Assembly: GCA_009711785.1 (NCBI GenBank)
Contig: VENA01000064.1
Location: 62,001 to 126,000 of the forward strand
Reading direction: 5' to 3'
Source: Bacillota bacterium
GTDB lineage: Bacteria; Bacillota; Clostridia; Tissierellales; MES13
DNA length: 64,000 bases
The position numbers were made by a program, and so were the translations under genes. Of this stretch, positions 45,973 to 55,276 are shown one piece after another. Positions within the stretch are counted from its first letter, which is position 1. Every line of letters starts with the position of its first letter. The notes under the pieces were generated by a model that saw only the letters and a list, made by a program, of their open reading frames with translations, was not told the origin of the DNA and searched no databases.

Positions 45973-46218
45973 TTAATTTCCTTCAACACTTTCAATAACA
46001 GCAGTTAACTCTTCTATTTCCTCTCTTTTTATAATTATTTTTGTATTATCATTTATTAAATTTGTATGTTTATTTAAATAGTCATACATATTTTTTTCAT
46101 TTATATGACTGTTTTTATGAACAATAATAACTAATTTATCTATTCTTTTAATTTTATTTTCTTTACATAGAAAACTTAATGAATCAGCTAATCTAGAAAA
46201 TAAAAAAGTATCATGCAT
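45973..46218 (-). CDS. Short HypA-like protein lacking the zinc-finger cysteines
   Basis: 81 aa from the ATG at 46218 (AGAAGG upstream); an in-frame GTG at 46227 is less likely. It starts MHDTFLFSRLADSLSFLC, much like HypA (MHExxL...), and keeps the nickel-binding His2. HypA is normally about 113 aa with two CxxC pairs binding zinc, and both are absent. It sits where hypA would be expected, between the protease and hypF. It may deliver nickel in a reduced form or be a partner with a changed role. HypB is not in the cluster either. Confidence 0.72.
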   Translation of the reverse strand: MHDTFLFSRLADSLSFLCKENKIKRIDKLVIIVHKNSHINEKNMYDYLNKHTNLINDNTKIIIKREEIEELTAVIESVEGN

Positions 46219-46669
46219 AATTTTCACCTTCTATAATCATATTGATTTCTTTTATTACTTCATTACATATAATATTAAACTTATCTTTTAATACTTTACT
46301 TAAATTATTACTAAAGGAAATATTATATGCCTCTATTCCTAAAATCAAACCCTTTACATTTATTTTATATAAGTCTAATAATTCAACTAAACTTAGTTGA
46401 TGTTGTGAGTAAAAATAATCCTTATAATTATATACTTCCTTTAAATCCATTTTACTAATATCCCCAGGATTAACACCAATTAAAGTAGTATCTAAAATTA
46501 TTAAAAAATCATTTTCATCTATTCTTTCTAAGCAATATTCAAAATCTGTCTCACCTATGATAATTTCAATATCTTTATTTATTTTGTCTTTAATCTCCTC
46601 AGCAACTCTTAATGCTATACTATCATCCTCCATTATTCTACTTCCTATTGCTATTAGCTTAAACTTCAT
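46211..46669 (-). CDS. [NiFe]-hydrogenase maturation protease
   Basis: A 152-aa protease of the HybD/HycI family that removes the C-terminal tail of the large subunit after nickel insertion. The nickel-sensing residues fit: the acidic residues in AIGSRIMEDDSIALRVAEEI, the Asp in ILDTTLIGVNPGDI and the His in YSQHQLSLVELL. It starts one base after the large-subunit stop and overlaps the HypA-like gene, so it is co-translated with its substrate. Confidence 0.93.
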   Translation of the reverse strand: MKFKLIAIGSRIMEDDSIALRVAEEIKDKINKDIEIIIGETDFEYCLERIDENDFLIILDTTLIGVNPGDISKMDLKEVYNYKDYFYSQHQLSLVELLDLYKINVKGLILGIEAYNISFSNNLSKVLKDKFNIICNEVIKEINMIIEGENYA

Positions 46670-46670
46670 A

Positions 46671-48080
46671 TTATAATAACCTTATCTTTATAGGTTTATA
46701 TTTATCACTTATTACATGGGTAGCACATGAAACACAAGGATCAAATGATCTAACTATTCTTCCAATTTCTATTGGATTTTTTAAATCTTTAATATATGTT
46801 CCTATTAAAGCTTTTTCAACCGGTCCTTTTAAACCCTTAGAGTCAGTGGGGGATAAATTCCAAGTAGTTGGAGTTATTATTGTATAATTACTAATTTTTT
46901 TATCCTCTATTGATATCCAATGTCCTAAAGCTCCCCTTGTTGTATCTGTTAAACCATTACCTTTTGCTTTTATAGGAATTTCATATTTACTTTGTTTAGT
47001 ATTAATAAGTTCTATTTTCTTTAAAATCCCCTCTAGAATTTCAGTTATCTTTATAACTTCTAAAACCCTTGCAATAGTTCTATCCATTGTAGATATACCC
47101 TTAGTATACTCACCACTTAACCACATTCTTGCTAAAGGTCCTACTTCCATTGGATAACCATAATAACGTGGTGCTTTTATCCAACTATAGGCACCTTTTT
47201 TATTAATATTCTCTTTAGTATTTTCATCAGTTGGATTAATATCTAATTTATCAGAAGTATACCAAGCATTATAAATATTTTCACTTATATAAGATTTATC
47301 AAAATTGAAAAATTCTCCGTTTATAAAAACCTTTGGCTTAAGATATGATATATCTTCATAAGGATAATTTTCAAAAGCACCATAACTCATAAAATTGCCA
47401 TAACCTTTTCCATTTTTAAAGTAATCACTATAATATTTAGATATTATATATACATCCTCTAACATAATATTTTTAGAAAAATCCTTTATTGAAGATAATA
47501 ATGATTTAATTCTAATAAATTTTTCTGAATCAATATTTACAGTTACACCTCCAACAAAAATACCATGGTTATGGGGTGCTTTACCTCCTAATATTGCAAG
47601 CATCTCATGGGCACTTTTACTATATTTTGTTGATTGAATATAATGTTTTGCTAACTCTTTATTTAATTTATCTGGTAGTCTATAATCATAATAATCCATT
47701 GTTAATAATGGTGAGAAATCGGGACCTTTAACATATTCAGGTAAAGTATATTGATAGAAATGCCTTATATGGTTTTGTAAATATTCACAGCCATGGATAA
47801 ACTCCCTTAATAATCTGTCATTAAAACTAGGAGTGACTTTAAGTGTATCCTCAAGGGCTAATGCTGATGCATATGCATGGGCAGTTGAACATATACCACA
47901 AATGCGTTCAGTAAAATATATTGCATCTAAAGGTGATCTGTCTTTAAGCATATCCTCAAAACCTCTAAATAACATTCCACTACATGAACTATTAACAATA
48001 ATATTTTTTTCAACTTCAACTTCTATTTCTAAAAAACCACTTATCCTTGTAATTGGATTAATAACAATTTTTTTCCCCAT
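46671..48080 (-). CDS. [NiFe]-hydrogenase large subunit
   Basis: A 469-aa catalytic subunit. The four nickel-binding cysteines lie in RICGICSTAHAYAS (L1, near residue 60) and DPCVSCATH (L2, near 450). After the His a 14-residue tail (VISDKYKPIKIRLL) remains for removal by the protease encoded next. HGIFVGGVTV and RGALGHWI are standard segments. AAGGAGGG precedes the ATG. The length is somewhat short against HupL types (about 560-600). The motifs fit uptake-type group 1/2 enzymes more than group 4 complexes; subgroup placement needs a tree. Confidence 0.96.
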   Translation of the reverse strand: MGKKIVINPITRISGFLEIEVEVEKNIIVNSSCSGMLFRGFEDMLKDRSPLDAIYFTERICGICSTAHAYASALALEDTLKVTPSFNDRLLREFIHGCEYLQNHIRHFYQYTLPEYVKGPDFSPLLTMDYYDYRLPDKLNKELAKHYIQSTKYSKSAHEMLAILGGKAPHNHGIFVGGVTVNIDSEKFIRIKSLLSSIKDFSKNIMLEDVYIISKYYSDYFKNGKGYGNFMSYGAFENYPYEDISYLKPKVFINGEFFNFDKSYISENIYNAWYTSDKLDINPTDENTKENINKKGAYSWIKAPRYYGYPMEVGPLARMWLSGEYTKGISTMDRTIARVLEVIKITEILEGILKKIELINTKQSKYEIPIKAKGNGLTDTTRGALGHWISIEDKKISNYTIITPTTWNLSPTDSKGLKGPVEKALIGTYIKDLKNPIEIGRIVRSFDPCVSCATHVISDKYKPIKIRLL

Positions 48081-48089
48081 ATTCCCTCC

Positions 48090-48962
48090 TTAAAATCTTA
48101 CAAAGGGTTCCATAGAATCTGGAAATCCCTCCCTTGCACATCCTATACACGGAGTATTATCCCCTATTGGCCAATTATGCCTACTATTCCACTCCATTGT
48201 AGGACAAACAGTCCTTGTAATTGGTCCTCTGCAACCTAGCTTAAACATACATTCTTTTTCCCCTAATTTTTCTGCAAATAAACCTTTCTCAAAATATGAT
48301 CTTCTTTCACATCTATCATGAATAGTTACCCCATAAAAAATTACAGGTCTATTTTCCTCATCAAGTTTTGGTTTATCAAAATATATAATATGGGCTAGTG
48401 TTCCTATAATCCAAGTTGGATGACATGGACACCCTGGAACTCTTATAACCTCTCTATCTAAAAAATCTGGAACACTTATACTTTCTGATGGATTAGGTCT
48501 TGCAGCAGATGGTCCTCCATATGAAGCACATGAACCAACACTTAATACATATTTAGCCTTATCAGCTGCCATTTTTACTGCTTCCATTCCTGTTATATAT
48601 TTATTATTATATTTTGCAATAACATTATAAAACCCATTTTCTTTAGTGGATATAGCACCTTCTACAACTAAAATAAATTCAGTTTCTAATGTTTTTAAAA
48701 AAACTTCAAAGGCCCTTTCTCCTTCCTTTCTCATAAGACTATTATTGTATGTCAAATTAACCATATTTTCTAAAAAGAAAATAATATCAGGATCATCAGC
48801 ATTAAGTAAAGATATTATATTACCAGAACAACCACATGCCTCAAGCCATATAAGATTTATCTTTTTATTAGTTTTTTTACTTTCACTTATTGCTAAATCT
48901 ATTATTTTATTTACTGTTTTTTTCTTAGAATCTAAAACAGGACATAATTTTTCATCCTTCAA
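48090..48962 (-). CDS. [NiFe]-hydrogenase small subunit
   Basis: A 290-aa electron-transfer subunit with cysteines for three FeS clusters: EACGCSGN, GSCASYGG, PGCPCHPTWI, HDRCERRSYF, ECMFKLGCRGPITRTVC and NTPCIGCAREGFPD. There is no twin-arginine signal (the N-terminus is LKDEKLCPVLDSKKK), so the enzyme probably stays in the cytoplasm. It starts with TTG after GGAGG, which overlaps the stop of the b5-like gene. Electrons probably go to or from the b5-like protein encoded first in the operon. Confidence 0.96.
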   Translation of the reverse strand: MKDEKLCPVLDSKKKTVNKIIDLAISESKKTNKKINLIWLEACGCSGNIISLLNADDPDIIFFLENMVNLTYNNSLMRKEGERAFEVFLKTLETEFILVVEGAISTKENGFYNVIAKYNNKYITGMEAVKMAADKAKYVLSVGSCASYGGPSAARPNPSESISVPDFLDREVIRVPGCPCHPTWIIGTLAHIIYFDKPKLDEENRPVIFYGVTIHDRCERRSYFEKGLFAEKLGEKECMFKLGCRGPITRTVCPTMEWNSRHNWPIGDNTPCIGCAREGFPDSMEPFVRF

Positions 48963-48973
48963 ATCAACACCTC

Positions 48974-49357
48974 CTACTCTTTTATAACGCCAACTTTAGG
49001 TAATTTATCTAAAATTGATCTCATATCTTGATGACATCCTTTAAACTGACTGGTTAAATCCTTACCTGCATATAACCCAAAATGGGTCCCTCCTCCCCAT
49101 GTGGCTTCTAAACTTAGATCATAAACTATCCCATCTACTGCTACATAAGAATCTCTACCATTGCTACCATCATAGTAAGAAAGTTCTTCTAAGGTAAACT
49201 CTTTTAAATTATTATTTTTAAATCTTTTAAAATATAATTTCTTATACTCTTTATAGTAAAGATTTCTATAATAATTTTTTTCCCAAGGATAAACTGAAAT
49301 CATCTCCATGTATCTGTAATAATTAAGTCTACTAAATTCATTAAATTTTAAATTCAT
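48974..49357 (-). CDS. Cytochrome b5-like heme-binding protein
   Basis: A 127-aa first gene of the hydrogenase operon. The C-terminal 75 residues form a cytochrome b5-like domain: FTLEELSYYDG, DSYVAVDGIVYDLS, THFGLYAGKDLTSQF with the first axial His, and KGCHQDM with the second His candidate. The N-terminal 50 residues are basic and Tyr-rich (MEMISVYPWEKNYYRNLYYK) with no membrane helix. The obvious role is electron carrier to the hydrogenase; steroid-binding-like homologues that do not bind heme are the alternative. AGGAG precedes the ATG. Confidence 0.88.
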   Translation of the reverse strand: MNLKFNEFSRLNYYRYMEMISVYPWEKNYYRNLYYKEYKKLYFKRFKNNNLKEFTLEELSYYDGSNGRDSYVAVDGIVYDLSLEATWGGGTHFGLYAGKDLTSQFKGCHQDMRSILDKLPKVGVIKE

Positions 49358-49582
49358 AATAATCTCTCCTAATAATTTATTTACTAGATTATATGTGTAA
49401 ATTAATTTATTAGTGATGTTATAAATTATTAAAAAGATTATTATTTTATTACTTTAATAGTTTTCATTCTACTTAGTTTTTATATTAATTAACAAAATAA
49501 AAACATAATCATATTAATAATATATAGTATAAGAGAAATTTATATATTATGGTTTTTTAATTGCAATTAAAGGGGTGGGGAA

Positions 49583-51394
49583 ATGACTAAAGGTAAAAAA
49601 TTTCAATCTAATAGAATAAAATATCTAAAACCAGTTAATAACTCTCCTTATGACTTAATATTTGAAAATATAGCTAGAAAAGAGAAAAGACAAAATAAAA
49701 AAGAAAAAACTATTTCAAAATTAAATATAGCCTGTATTTTAGATAACTTTAGTTTTGAAAGTTTAAAATATGAATGCAATCTAATCCCTCTTAAAATAAA
49801 TAATTGGAAAGAAATTTTAACTAAAGAAAAAATTGATTTCCTTTTAGTTGAATCAGCCTGGGAAGGTTATAAAGGCCAATGGAGAAATGAAATAATAAAC
49901 TTAGAAAACAAATATAATAAAAAATTAAAATCTATAGTTAATTTATGTAAAAAACAAAACATACCCACAGTATTTTGGAATAAGGAAGACCCTGGACATT
50001 TTTATGATTTTATAGATGCAGCTAAAATATTTGATTATATTTTTACCACAGACTCTGATTGTGTATCTAAATATAAAGAATTTATTAATCATCAAAACAT
50101 ATATACCTTAATGTTTGCAGCCCAGCCTAAAATTCATAATCCAATTAATAAAGATAAAGACCAATTAGGAGAGGTAGCCTTCTCAGGTAGTTGGTATGCT
50201 TTAAAATTACCTCAAAGAAAAAAGGATCTAAAAACTTTATTAACACCTTCACTAAACTATAATCTACATATCTATGATAGATATTATAATTATACAAAAA
50301 CGGATCGCTATAAATTTCCAGATATATATAAACCCTTTATTAAAGGTTATCTTCCCTATGAACAAATGATTGAAACTTATAAAAAATATCATATATTTTT
50401 AAATGTTAATTCTGCCCGTAATAGCCCTACAATGTTTTCAAGAAGAGTATTTGAATTATTAGCCTGTGGTACTAATGTTTTAAGTGGATATTCTTTAGGA
50501 ATAAAAAAAATATTTCCAGAAATCGTTAAGATATGTGAAACAGAAAAGGACACTGAAAAGCACTTAAAGGATCTATTAAACAATAAAGACCTACGAGATA
50601 AATTATCAGTCCTAGGACAAAGGGAAGTGTTTAATAAACATACCTATAAACATAGACTTAAAAAAATAGCTAGTAAAATTAATATAGATTATGAAAAGGA
50701 AGATAAACCTAAAGTATCTATTATTACTTCTACTAATCGTCCTAATAATATTGATAATATACTTAAAAATTATGAAAGACAAAATTATGATATGAAAGAA
50801 CTTATTATAATAATAAATAATAATGAAATTAACATGTTAAATTGGAAAGAAAGGGCTAAAGAATATGAAAACGTAAAAATATTTAAACTAGATGAAACTA
50901 AAACATTAGGAGAATGCTTAAACTTTGCTGTAGAACAATCAAATTTTCAAATAATATCAAAGTTTGATGACGATGATTACTATGCGCCTAACTATTTAAC
51001 TGATTTAGTTAATGCTTTTAATTATACAGTTGCAAAGGTAGTTGGTAAATATTCTTCCTTTGTATATTTTAAAGATAGAAACATCTTAGCAATTAGATAT
51101 CCTGAAAAAGAAAATAGGTATTTACCCTTTGTAACAGGTCCTACGTTAACTTTTAAAAGGGAAGTCTTTAAAAACATTAAATTTTCTAATGTTAATAAAG
51201 GTGAAGATACACAGTTTTTAAAGGATTGTAATTTAAATGGCTTTAAAGTATATGCAACTGATAGATTTAATCATGTACTCTTAAGAAAATCTTCTATTGA
51301 TGAACATACCTGGAAAATAAGTGATGATGAGTTATTGAAAAAGTGTGAAATTATTGCTTATACCGATGATTATAAAAGCATTATAACTATATAG
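49583..51394 (+). CDS. Two-domain glycosyltransferase: CgeB-like plus GT2
   Basis: A 603-aa protein. Residues about 45-370 resemble CgeB/spore maturation glycosyltransferases (VFWNKEDPGHFYDFI, FSGSWYALKLPQRKKDL, LNVNSARNSPTMFSRRVFEL). Residues about 375-600 are a GT2 domain (VSIITSTNRPNNIDNIL, KFDDDDYYAPNYL with the DxD metal motif, GPTLTFKREVF). The fusion would add two sugars or recognise one acceptor twice. AAAGGGG precedes the ATG, and the PP-loop gene follows after 15 bases, so they form an operon. CgeB modifies the outer spore layer in Bacillus, so spore surface glycosylation is the likely field. Confidence 0.88.
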   Translation: MTKGKKFQSNRIKYLKPVNNSPYDLIFENIARKEKRQNKKEKTISKLNIACILDNFSFESLKYECNLIPLKINNWKEILTKEKIDFLLVESAWEGYKGQWRNEIINLENKYNKKLKSIVNLCKKQNIPTVFWNKEDPGHFYDFIDAAKIFDYIFTTDSDCVSKYKEFINHQNIYTLMFAAQPKIHNPINKDKDQLGEVAFSGSWYALKLPQRKKDLKTLLTPSLNYNLHIYDRYYNYTKTDRYKFPDIYKPFIKGYLPYEQMIETYKKYHIFLNVNSARNSPTMFSRRVFELLACGTNVLSGYSLGIKKIFPEIVKICETEKDTEKHLKDLLNNKDLRDKLSVLGQREVFNKHTYKHRLKKIASKINIDYEKEDKPKVSIITSTNRPNNIDNILKNYERQNYDMKELIIIINNNEINMLNWKERAKEYENVKIFKLDETKTLGECLNFAVEQSNFQIISKFDDDDYYAPNYLTDLVNAFNYTVAKVVGKYSSFVYFKDRNILAIRYPEKENRYLPFVTGPTLTFKREVFKNIKFSNVNKGEDTQFLKDCNLNGFKVYATDRFNHVLLRKSSIDEHTWKISDDELLKKCEIIAYTDDYKSIITI

Positions 51395-51409
51395 TTAGGA
51401 GGTTTTATA

Positions 51410-52915
51410 ATGATAATTATAGGAGTAAAATGGCCAGAAATAAATAAAGATACTGTAAGATTTTTCTGGAGCTCAAATGAAAAGAATCCTTTATTTAAGA
51501 AAAATAACTTTTATTTTAAATATGAGGGTTTAAATATTGAAAAAATGCCTAAAGAAGTTTTTTGGAATACTTTCCTTTCAGTAATGATACCTATATTTGA
51601 TCTTAGTAAAGAAGATGTTTTATTTATCTTTCCAGAAAGCATTCCATCTTTTTTAGCTGAAACATGGATTGATTTTCATAGCGCAGCAAACATTACAATC
51701 TTCCCTTTGTCTGATAAAAAAGTTAATTTAAATTCAAATAGTAAAGTTTCAAAACCTAAAAATTCTAAAGTAGGTATCCTATTTGGAGGTGGAAAAGATT
51801 CTAGTTATGCTTTCTCCGTTCTTTCAGAAATATATGGTATAGAAAATACATTACTTATTTCCTATGTTTTTGGATATAATGAAAAAGCTATTGCTAGGGT
51901 TAATAAAAGACGGGAAAATATGGTTTTGAAACCTTTAAAAGAAGAATTAAATGTTAAAGTGCAAAGGGTAATTTCAGATATCCAAGCAAGTTTAAAGAAT
52001 CCTAAGGATATTTATCGTACTAATATAGTTTTATTTACAGGTACAGTTTTACCAGTAATTCTTAAATATGATATCTCCCTTTTAACCCATAGTAATGAGT
52101 TTATTAGTTTTACAACTGGCTATTATGATTCTAATGGTTCGAATGTGACTAAATTTAATTTTAGAAGATCCCGACCAGAGTATGATAACTACTTATCAGA
52201 ACGAAGTAATTCATTCTTTAAGACTAATTTATCAATTAAAAATATAAATTATTTTATTTCAGGTTTAGTAGCCTTTAAACTTTTAGCAAAAAGATATCCC
52301 CATGTTCTTAAACATATACTAATGTGTGAAACCATAGGTAATCCTAATAAAAAGTGGTGCAAAAATTGTGATAAGTGTGCAACCTATGTTTTATATAGTC
52401 TTTATACAGGCTATGAACAAGGGGAAATTGATATTGACTACTTCTTTTCAGAAAGTCCATATATAAAAAATATATTAGAAAGTACTAAAAATTTAGAACC
52501 AAATGAGGATGGTAACTATCCTTGGCATCCTTCCATTGGTTATTTTGGTAGATTTAGTAATGTTATGGCATCTATTGACCCTGAAGATGTTAGAAAAAGA
52601 ACTTCTTTAAAGGGTTTTAATAATTTTATGACCATAAGAAAAAGATATGGTAATAAAAAATTACCTATTTATGAAAGTTTGATTATACCTGCATTTGAAA
52701 AAATCTCTCCACCCTATGCTGAAGAGATAAAAAAAATTATAACTACCTATTGCCCAGAACTTAACAATATCCCAGAGTATTTAAATAAGAAAAACATTAA
52801 AACTACCCTTGATTATAGTTTAAGTTGTGAAATACCTAAAGTCTTTAAAGTTAACCATGGTAAGAAATACCTTGACAATGTAAGTAATACACTACTTAAA
52901 GAAATTTATAAATAG
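51410..52915 (+). CDS. PP-loop (QueC/ExsB-like) ATP pyrophosphatase-type protein
   Basis: A 501-aa protein with an N-type ATP pyrophosphatase loop, GILFGGGKDSSYAFSVL, near residue 122. A four-cysteine site lies near 304-322 (MCETIGNP, KKWCKNCDKCATYVLY), like the zinc site of QueC-type enzymes. The N-terminal 110 residues and the C-terminal 170 have no match that I know. PP-loop enzymes adenylate a carboxylate or carbonyl, then add nitrogen or sulfur. Sugar amidotransferases of the WbpG/PseA kind are PP-loop proteins, which would fit the glycosyltransferase partner, but this protein is much longer. AGGAGG precedes the ATG. Confidence 0.78.
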   Translation: MIIIGVKWPEINKDTVRFFWSSNEKNPLFKKNNFYFKYEGLNIEKMPKEVFWNTFLSVMIPIFDLSKEDVLFIFPESIPSFLAETWIDFHSAANITIFPLSDKKVNLNSNSKVSKPKNSKVGILFGGGKDSSYAFSVLSEIYGIENTLLISYVFGYNEKAIARVNKRRENMVLKPLKEELNVKVQRVISDIQASLKNPKDIYRTNIVLFTGTVLPVILKYDISLLTHSNEFISFTTGYYDSNGSNVTKFNFRRSRPEYDNYLSERSNSFFKTNLSIKNINYFISGLVAFKLLAKRYPHVLKHILMCETIGNPNKKWCKNCDKCATYVLYSLYTGYEQGEIDIDYFFSESPYIKNILESTKNLEPNEDGNYPWHPSIGYFGRFSNVMASIDPEDVRKRTSLKGFNNFMTIRKRYGNKKLPIYESLIIPAFEKISPPYAEEIKKIITTYCPELNNIPEYLNKKNIKTTLDYSLSCEIPKVFKVNHGKKYLDNVSNTLLKEIYK

Positions 52916-52931
52916 AAATAAATATAAAAAT

Positions 52932-52964
52932 AACGACCCATTGTTATATTTATTTTGGGTCGTT
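52932..52964. terminator. Bidirectional terminator between convergent genes
   Basis: AACGACCCA at 52932-52940 pairs with TGGGTCGTT at 52956-52964. A seven-T run follows on the plus strand and TTTTTA-type sequence on the minus strand, so it serves both the PP-loop gene and the YheC/D gene. Confidence 0.9.
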
Positions 52965-52977
52965 TTTTTAATTTTAA

Positions 52978-54309
52978 TTATACTCCTATGTTATTTTTAA
53001 ATAAATATTTTCCATATTCTAATATAGAAAGGAATTTATTAAAATCATTTTTATCAATCATTCTCTTATTTGGGGTTTTATTTGCTTCTAATAGATATAT
53101 TTTTCCATCTTTATCTATTGCCATATCCATCCCTAATTCTCCAATTCTACCATACTCTTTTTCAATATATTTAGCTATCTTAATAGTAGTATCTCCTATT
53201 TTCTTTTCAGAAGGTAAATAGTTTTTATTATTACTATTAGTTATAGCTTCATAAACATCTTTATATCTTTTTACTTCTCCGCCAATACAACTATTTGTTA
53301 TCATAAAGGAGCTATTTGCAATTCTAGCACGATATCCTGTAGCGGTCCATTCATCATATCTATCCTTTTGTATTAAAACCCGTAAATCCATATTATGGTC
53401 ACCATATTTATATAAACTAATTCCCTGCTGGATAATAAAATTTTTCTTATATAAAAACTTTTCAACTATTCTTTTTAATTTATCAAAACTATATATTTCT
53501 TTAATTTTTAATCCATTTTCAAAATAATTTAATATATATCTATTTTCATTTTTTTCTATTCCCATAACTTCTATTCCTGAACAACCATTAAAGGACTTTA
53601 AAAATATAATTTCATATTTATTAAGCATTTTTATTATATCTTCAAAACTTTCATATACAATTGTCTTTGGTAGATATTTATTTATTTCTTTATATTTTGA
53701 TAATCTTTTAAATAAATTCCACTTATCTATACGCCTATTACTGTTTAATAACTGAATATCTTTATATTTATTTGTTAACTTATAAACTATATTTATTACT
53801 GAACATCTATCATATATTACATCTGGTACTGGAAAGTTTTTTTGTTTCCATTTGTTTTCCTTATTATCAAAATAAAAACCTTTATACTTTTCATCTTGGT
53901 AATTTATATCCCTTGGATTTAGAAAATAAAATAAACAATTTGTCTTTCTATTTTCCTTTCTATACATTGTAGCGCTTATTGGAGGGGTTCCTTTTTTTAA
54001 TGCATCAATATATCTACTATTTTCTATTATCCCTATTAATGGACCTAAATAAATGTCTTTATCTTTTTTAAATATATTTAATGTAATATCGTATAATAAA
54101 TATAAAGCTTTTATAATTTCTTCAGATAAGTACATACTTTTAGATTTATTTATCCTATATGGTCTTACATAGACTTTTTTACTTAATTGTCCTACATGTA
54201 GATTATATTTAATCCCTTCCTTTAATTTTAATGAGTTAAATATATATTCTGAAATGAAACATGTTTTAGAGTAACTATTATTTTTTATACACTTTATATC
54301 AATATACAC
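52978..54309 (-). CDS. YheC/YheD-type endospore coat-associated protein, copy 1
   Basis: A 443-aa ATP-grasp-like protein. The N-terminal domain (LKEGIKYNLHVGQLSKKVYV, YLGPLIGI) and the ATP-grasp core (IIFLKSFNGCSGIEVMGIEK, MDLRVLIQKDRYDEW, GELGMDMAIDKDGKIYLLEA) are those of YheC/D spore-coat proteins. The start is GTG after AAGGAG. It is the second gene of an operon with the acyltransferase (15-base gap). A paralogue of the same length is encoded divergently at 55277-56608. The role in the coat or a peptide-like product is not known. Confidence 0.9.
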   Translation of the reverse strand: MYIDIKCIKNNSYSKTCFISEYIFNSLKLKEGIKYNLHVGQLSKKVYVRPYRINKSKSMYLSEEIIKALYLLYDITLNIFKKDKDIYLGPLIGIIENSRYIDALKKGTPPISATMYRKENRKTNCLFYFLNPRDINYQDEKYKGFYFDNKENKWKQKNFPVPDVIYDRCSVINIVYKLTNKYKDIQLLNSNRRIDKWNLFKRLSKYKEINKYLPKTIVYESFEDIIKMLNKYEIIFLKSFNGCSGIEVMGIEKNENRYILNYFENGLKIKEIYSFDKLKRIVEKFLYKKNFIIQQGISLYKYGDHNMDLRVLIQKDRYDEWTATGYRARIANSSFMITNSCIGGEVKRYKDVYEAITNSNNKNYLPSEKKIGDTTIKIAKYIEKEYGRIGELGMDMAIDKDGKIYLLEANKTPNKRMIDKNDFNKFLSILEYGKYLFKNNIGV

Positions 54310-54324
54310 ATTGTCACTCCTTAA

Positions 54325-55047
54325 CTAAACATAAATACTATTAGATTTTTCTTTTTCGGATATTTTCATTTTGATTCTTGCAGGTGTTCCCATCGCTAAA
54401 GTTTTTCTTGGAATATCCCTTGTTACTACTGACCCAGCTCCAACTATTGAATTTTCTCCAACTATTACCCCAGGTAGAAAAATAGAGTTTGCTCCAATCT
54501 TACATCCCTTCTTTATATGGGGGCCTGCTTTTTTATCTACTTGCTTTCCATTTAATCGCATTTTATTATCATTAGTAAAAATCACCCCTGCACTAATAAA
54601 TACATCAGATTCTATAACTAAATACGAACCTAAACATGAATTATCTATAATCTTTGTTCCTTTACCAATTGAAACACTATGATTAACTGCTACATGTCTT
54701 CCTATTGTCACGTAATCATCAATTTTACATTCCTCACGTATACTACTATAATCTCCTAATAATACATTTTCACCTATAACTGTCCCAACATATAAAACAA
54801 CTCCTACTCCTATGGAACAATTTTTTCCGATTACTAGATCCCTATAACTTTCTTTTAATTTATGAACCATGTTCCCTGCAGATTTAGGTGGTCTACCTAA
54901 TACTGCATTATCAAATATTTCTGTATTATCACCAATAGTAGTGTTATCATATATAGTTACATTGTTATGAATAATAACATTTTCTCCTATATTACAGTTT
55001 TTTCCGATATCACAGTTCTTCCCTATATTTAAATTTGTATTACCCAT
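54325..55047 (-). CDS. Hexapeptide-repeat (left-handed beta-helix) acyltransferase
   Basis: A 240-aa protein with hexapeptide repeats almost from the first residue (NIGKNCDIGKNCNIGENVII, IGDNTEIFDNAVLG). The LbetaH end is typical (GCKIGANSIFLPGVIVGENS, VGAGSVVTRDIPRKTLAMGTPARI). This is the family of sugar N- or O-acetyltransferases such as WbpD/PglD types. It is first in the operon with YheC/D copy 1 and near the glycosyltransferase, so a spore or envelope glycan is the probable substrate. GAGGTG precedes the ATG. Confidence 0.9.
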   Translation of the reverse strand: MGNTNLNIGKNCDIGKNCNIGENVIIHNNVTIYDNTTIGDNTEIFDNAVLGRPPKSAGNMVHKLKESYRDLVIGKNCSIGVGVVLYVGTVIGENVLLGDYSSIREECKIDDYVTIGRHVAVNHSVSIGKGTKIIDNSCLGSYLVIESDVFISAGVIFTNDNKMRLNGKQVDKKAGPHIKKGCKIGANSIFLPGVIVGENSIVGAGSVVTRDIPRKTLAMGTPARIKMKISEKEKSNSIYV

Positions 55048-55276
55048 GTTATCACCTCTTTATATTTCATTTACTGATATAAACTTTATTTAATTTAGAA
55101 TCCCTTATTTTACATAGTGGTAACACTATATATTATGAAAATAAATATTTGTTGGTTACTTTAATGTATTATATCAGTAAATACATTAGTAGAATTTATA
55201 ATAACTAAGCATATATATATATTGAGATAAATTATAATGATTAATTTTCATTTTTATAATAAAGGGGCTAATATAT
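55048..55276. other. Divergent promoter region between acyltransferase and YheC/D copy 2
   Basis: 229 AT-rich bases that must drive the minus-strand acyltransferase operon and the plus-strand YheC/D copy 2. I expected a sporulation-sigma -10 (CATANNNTA) but found no convincing match. Confidence 0.45.

Noticed and set aside
55048..55276. Sporulation sigma-E/sigma-K promoters for the YheC/D genes
   Set aside because: No acceptable -10 CATANNNTA with a partner -35 was found on either strand.
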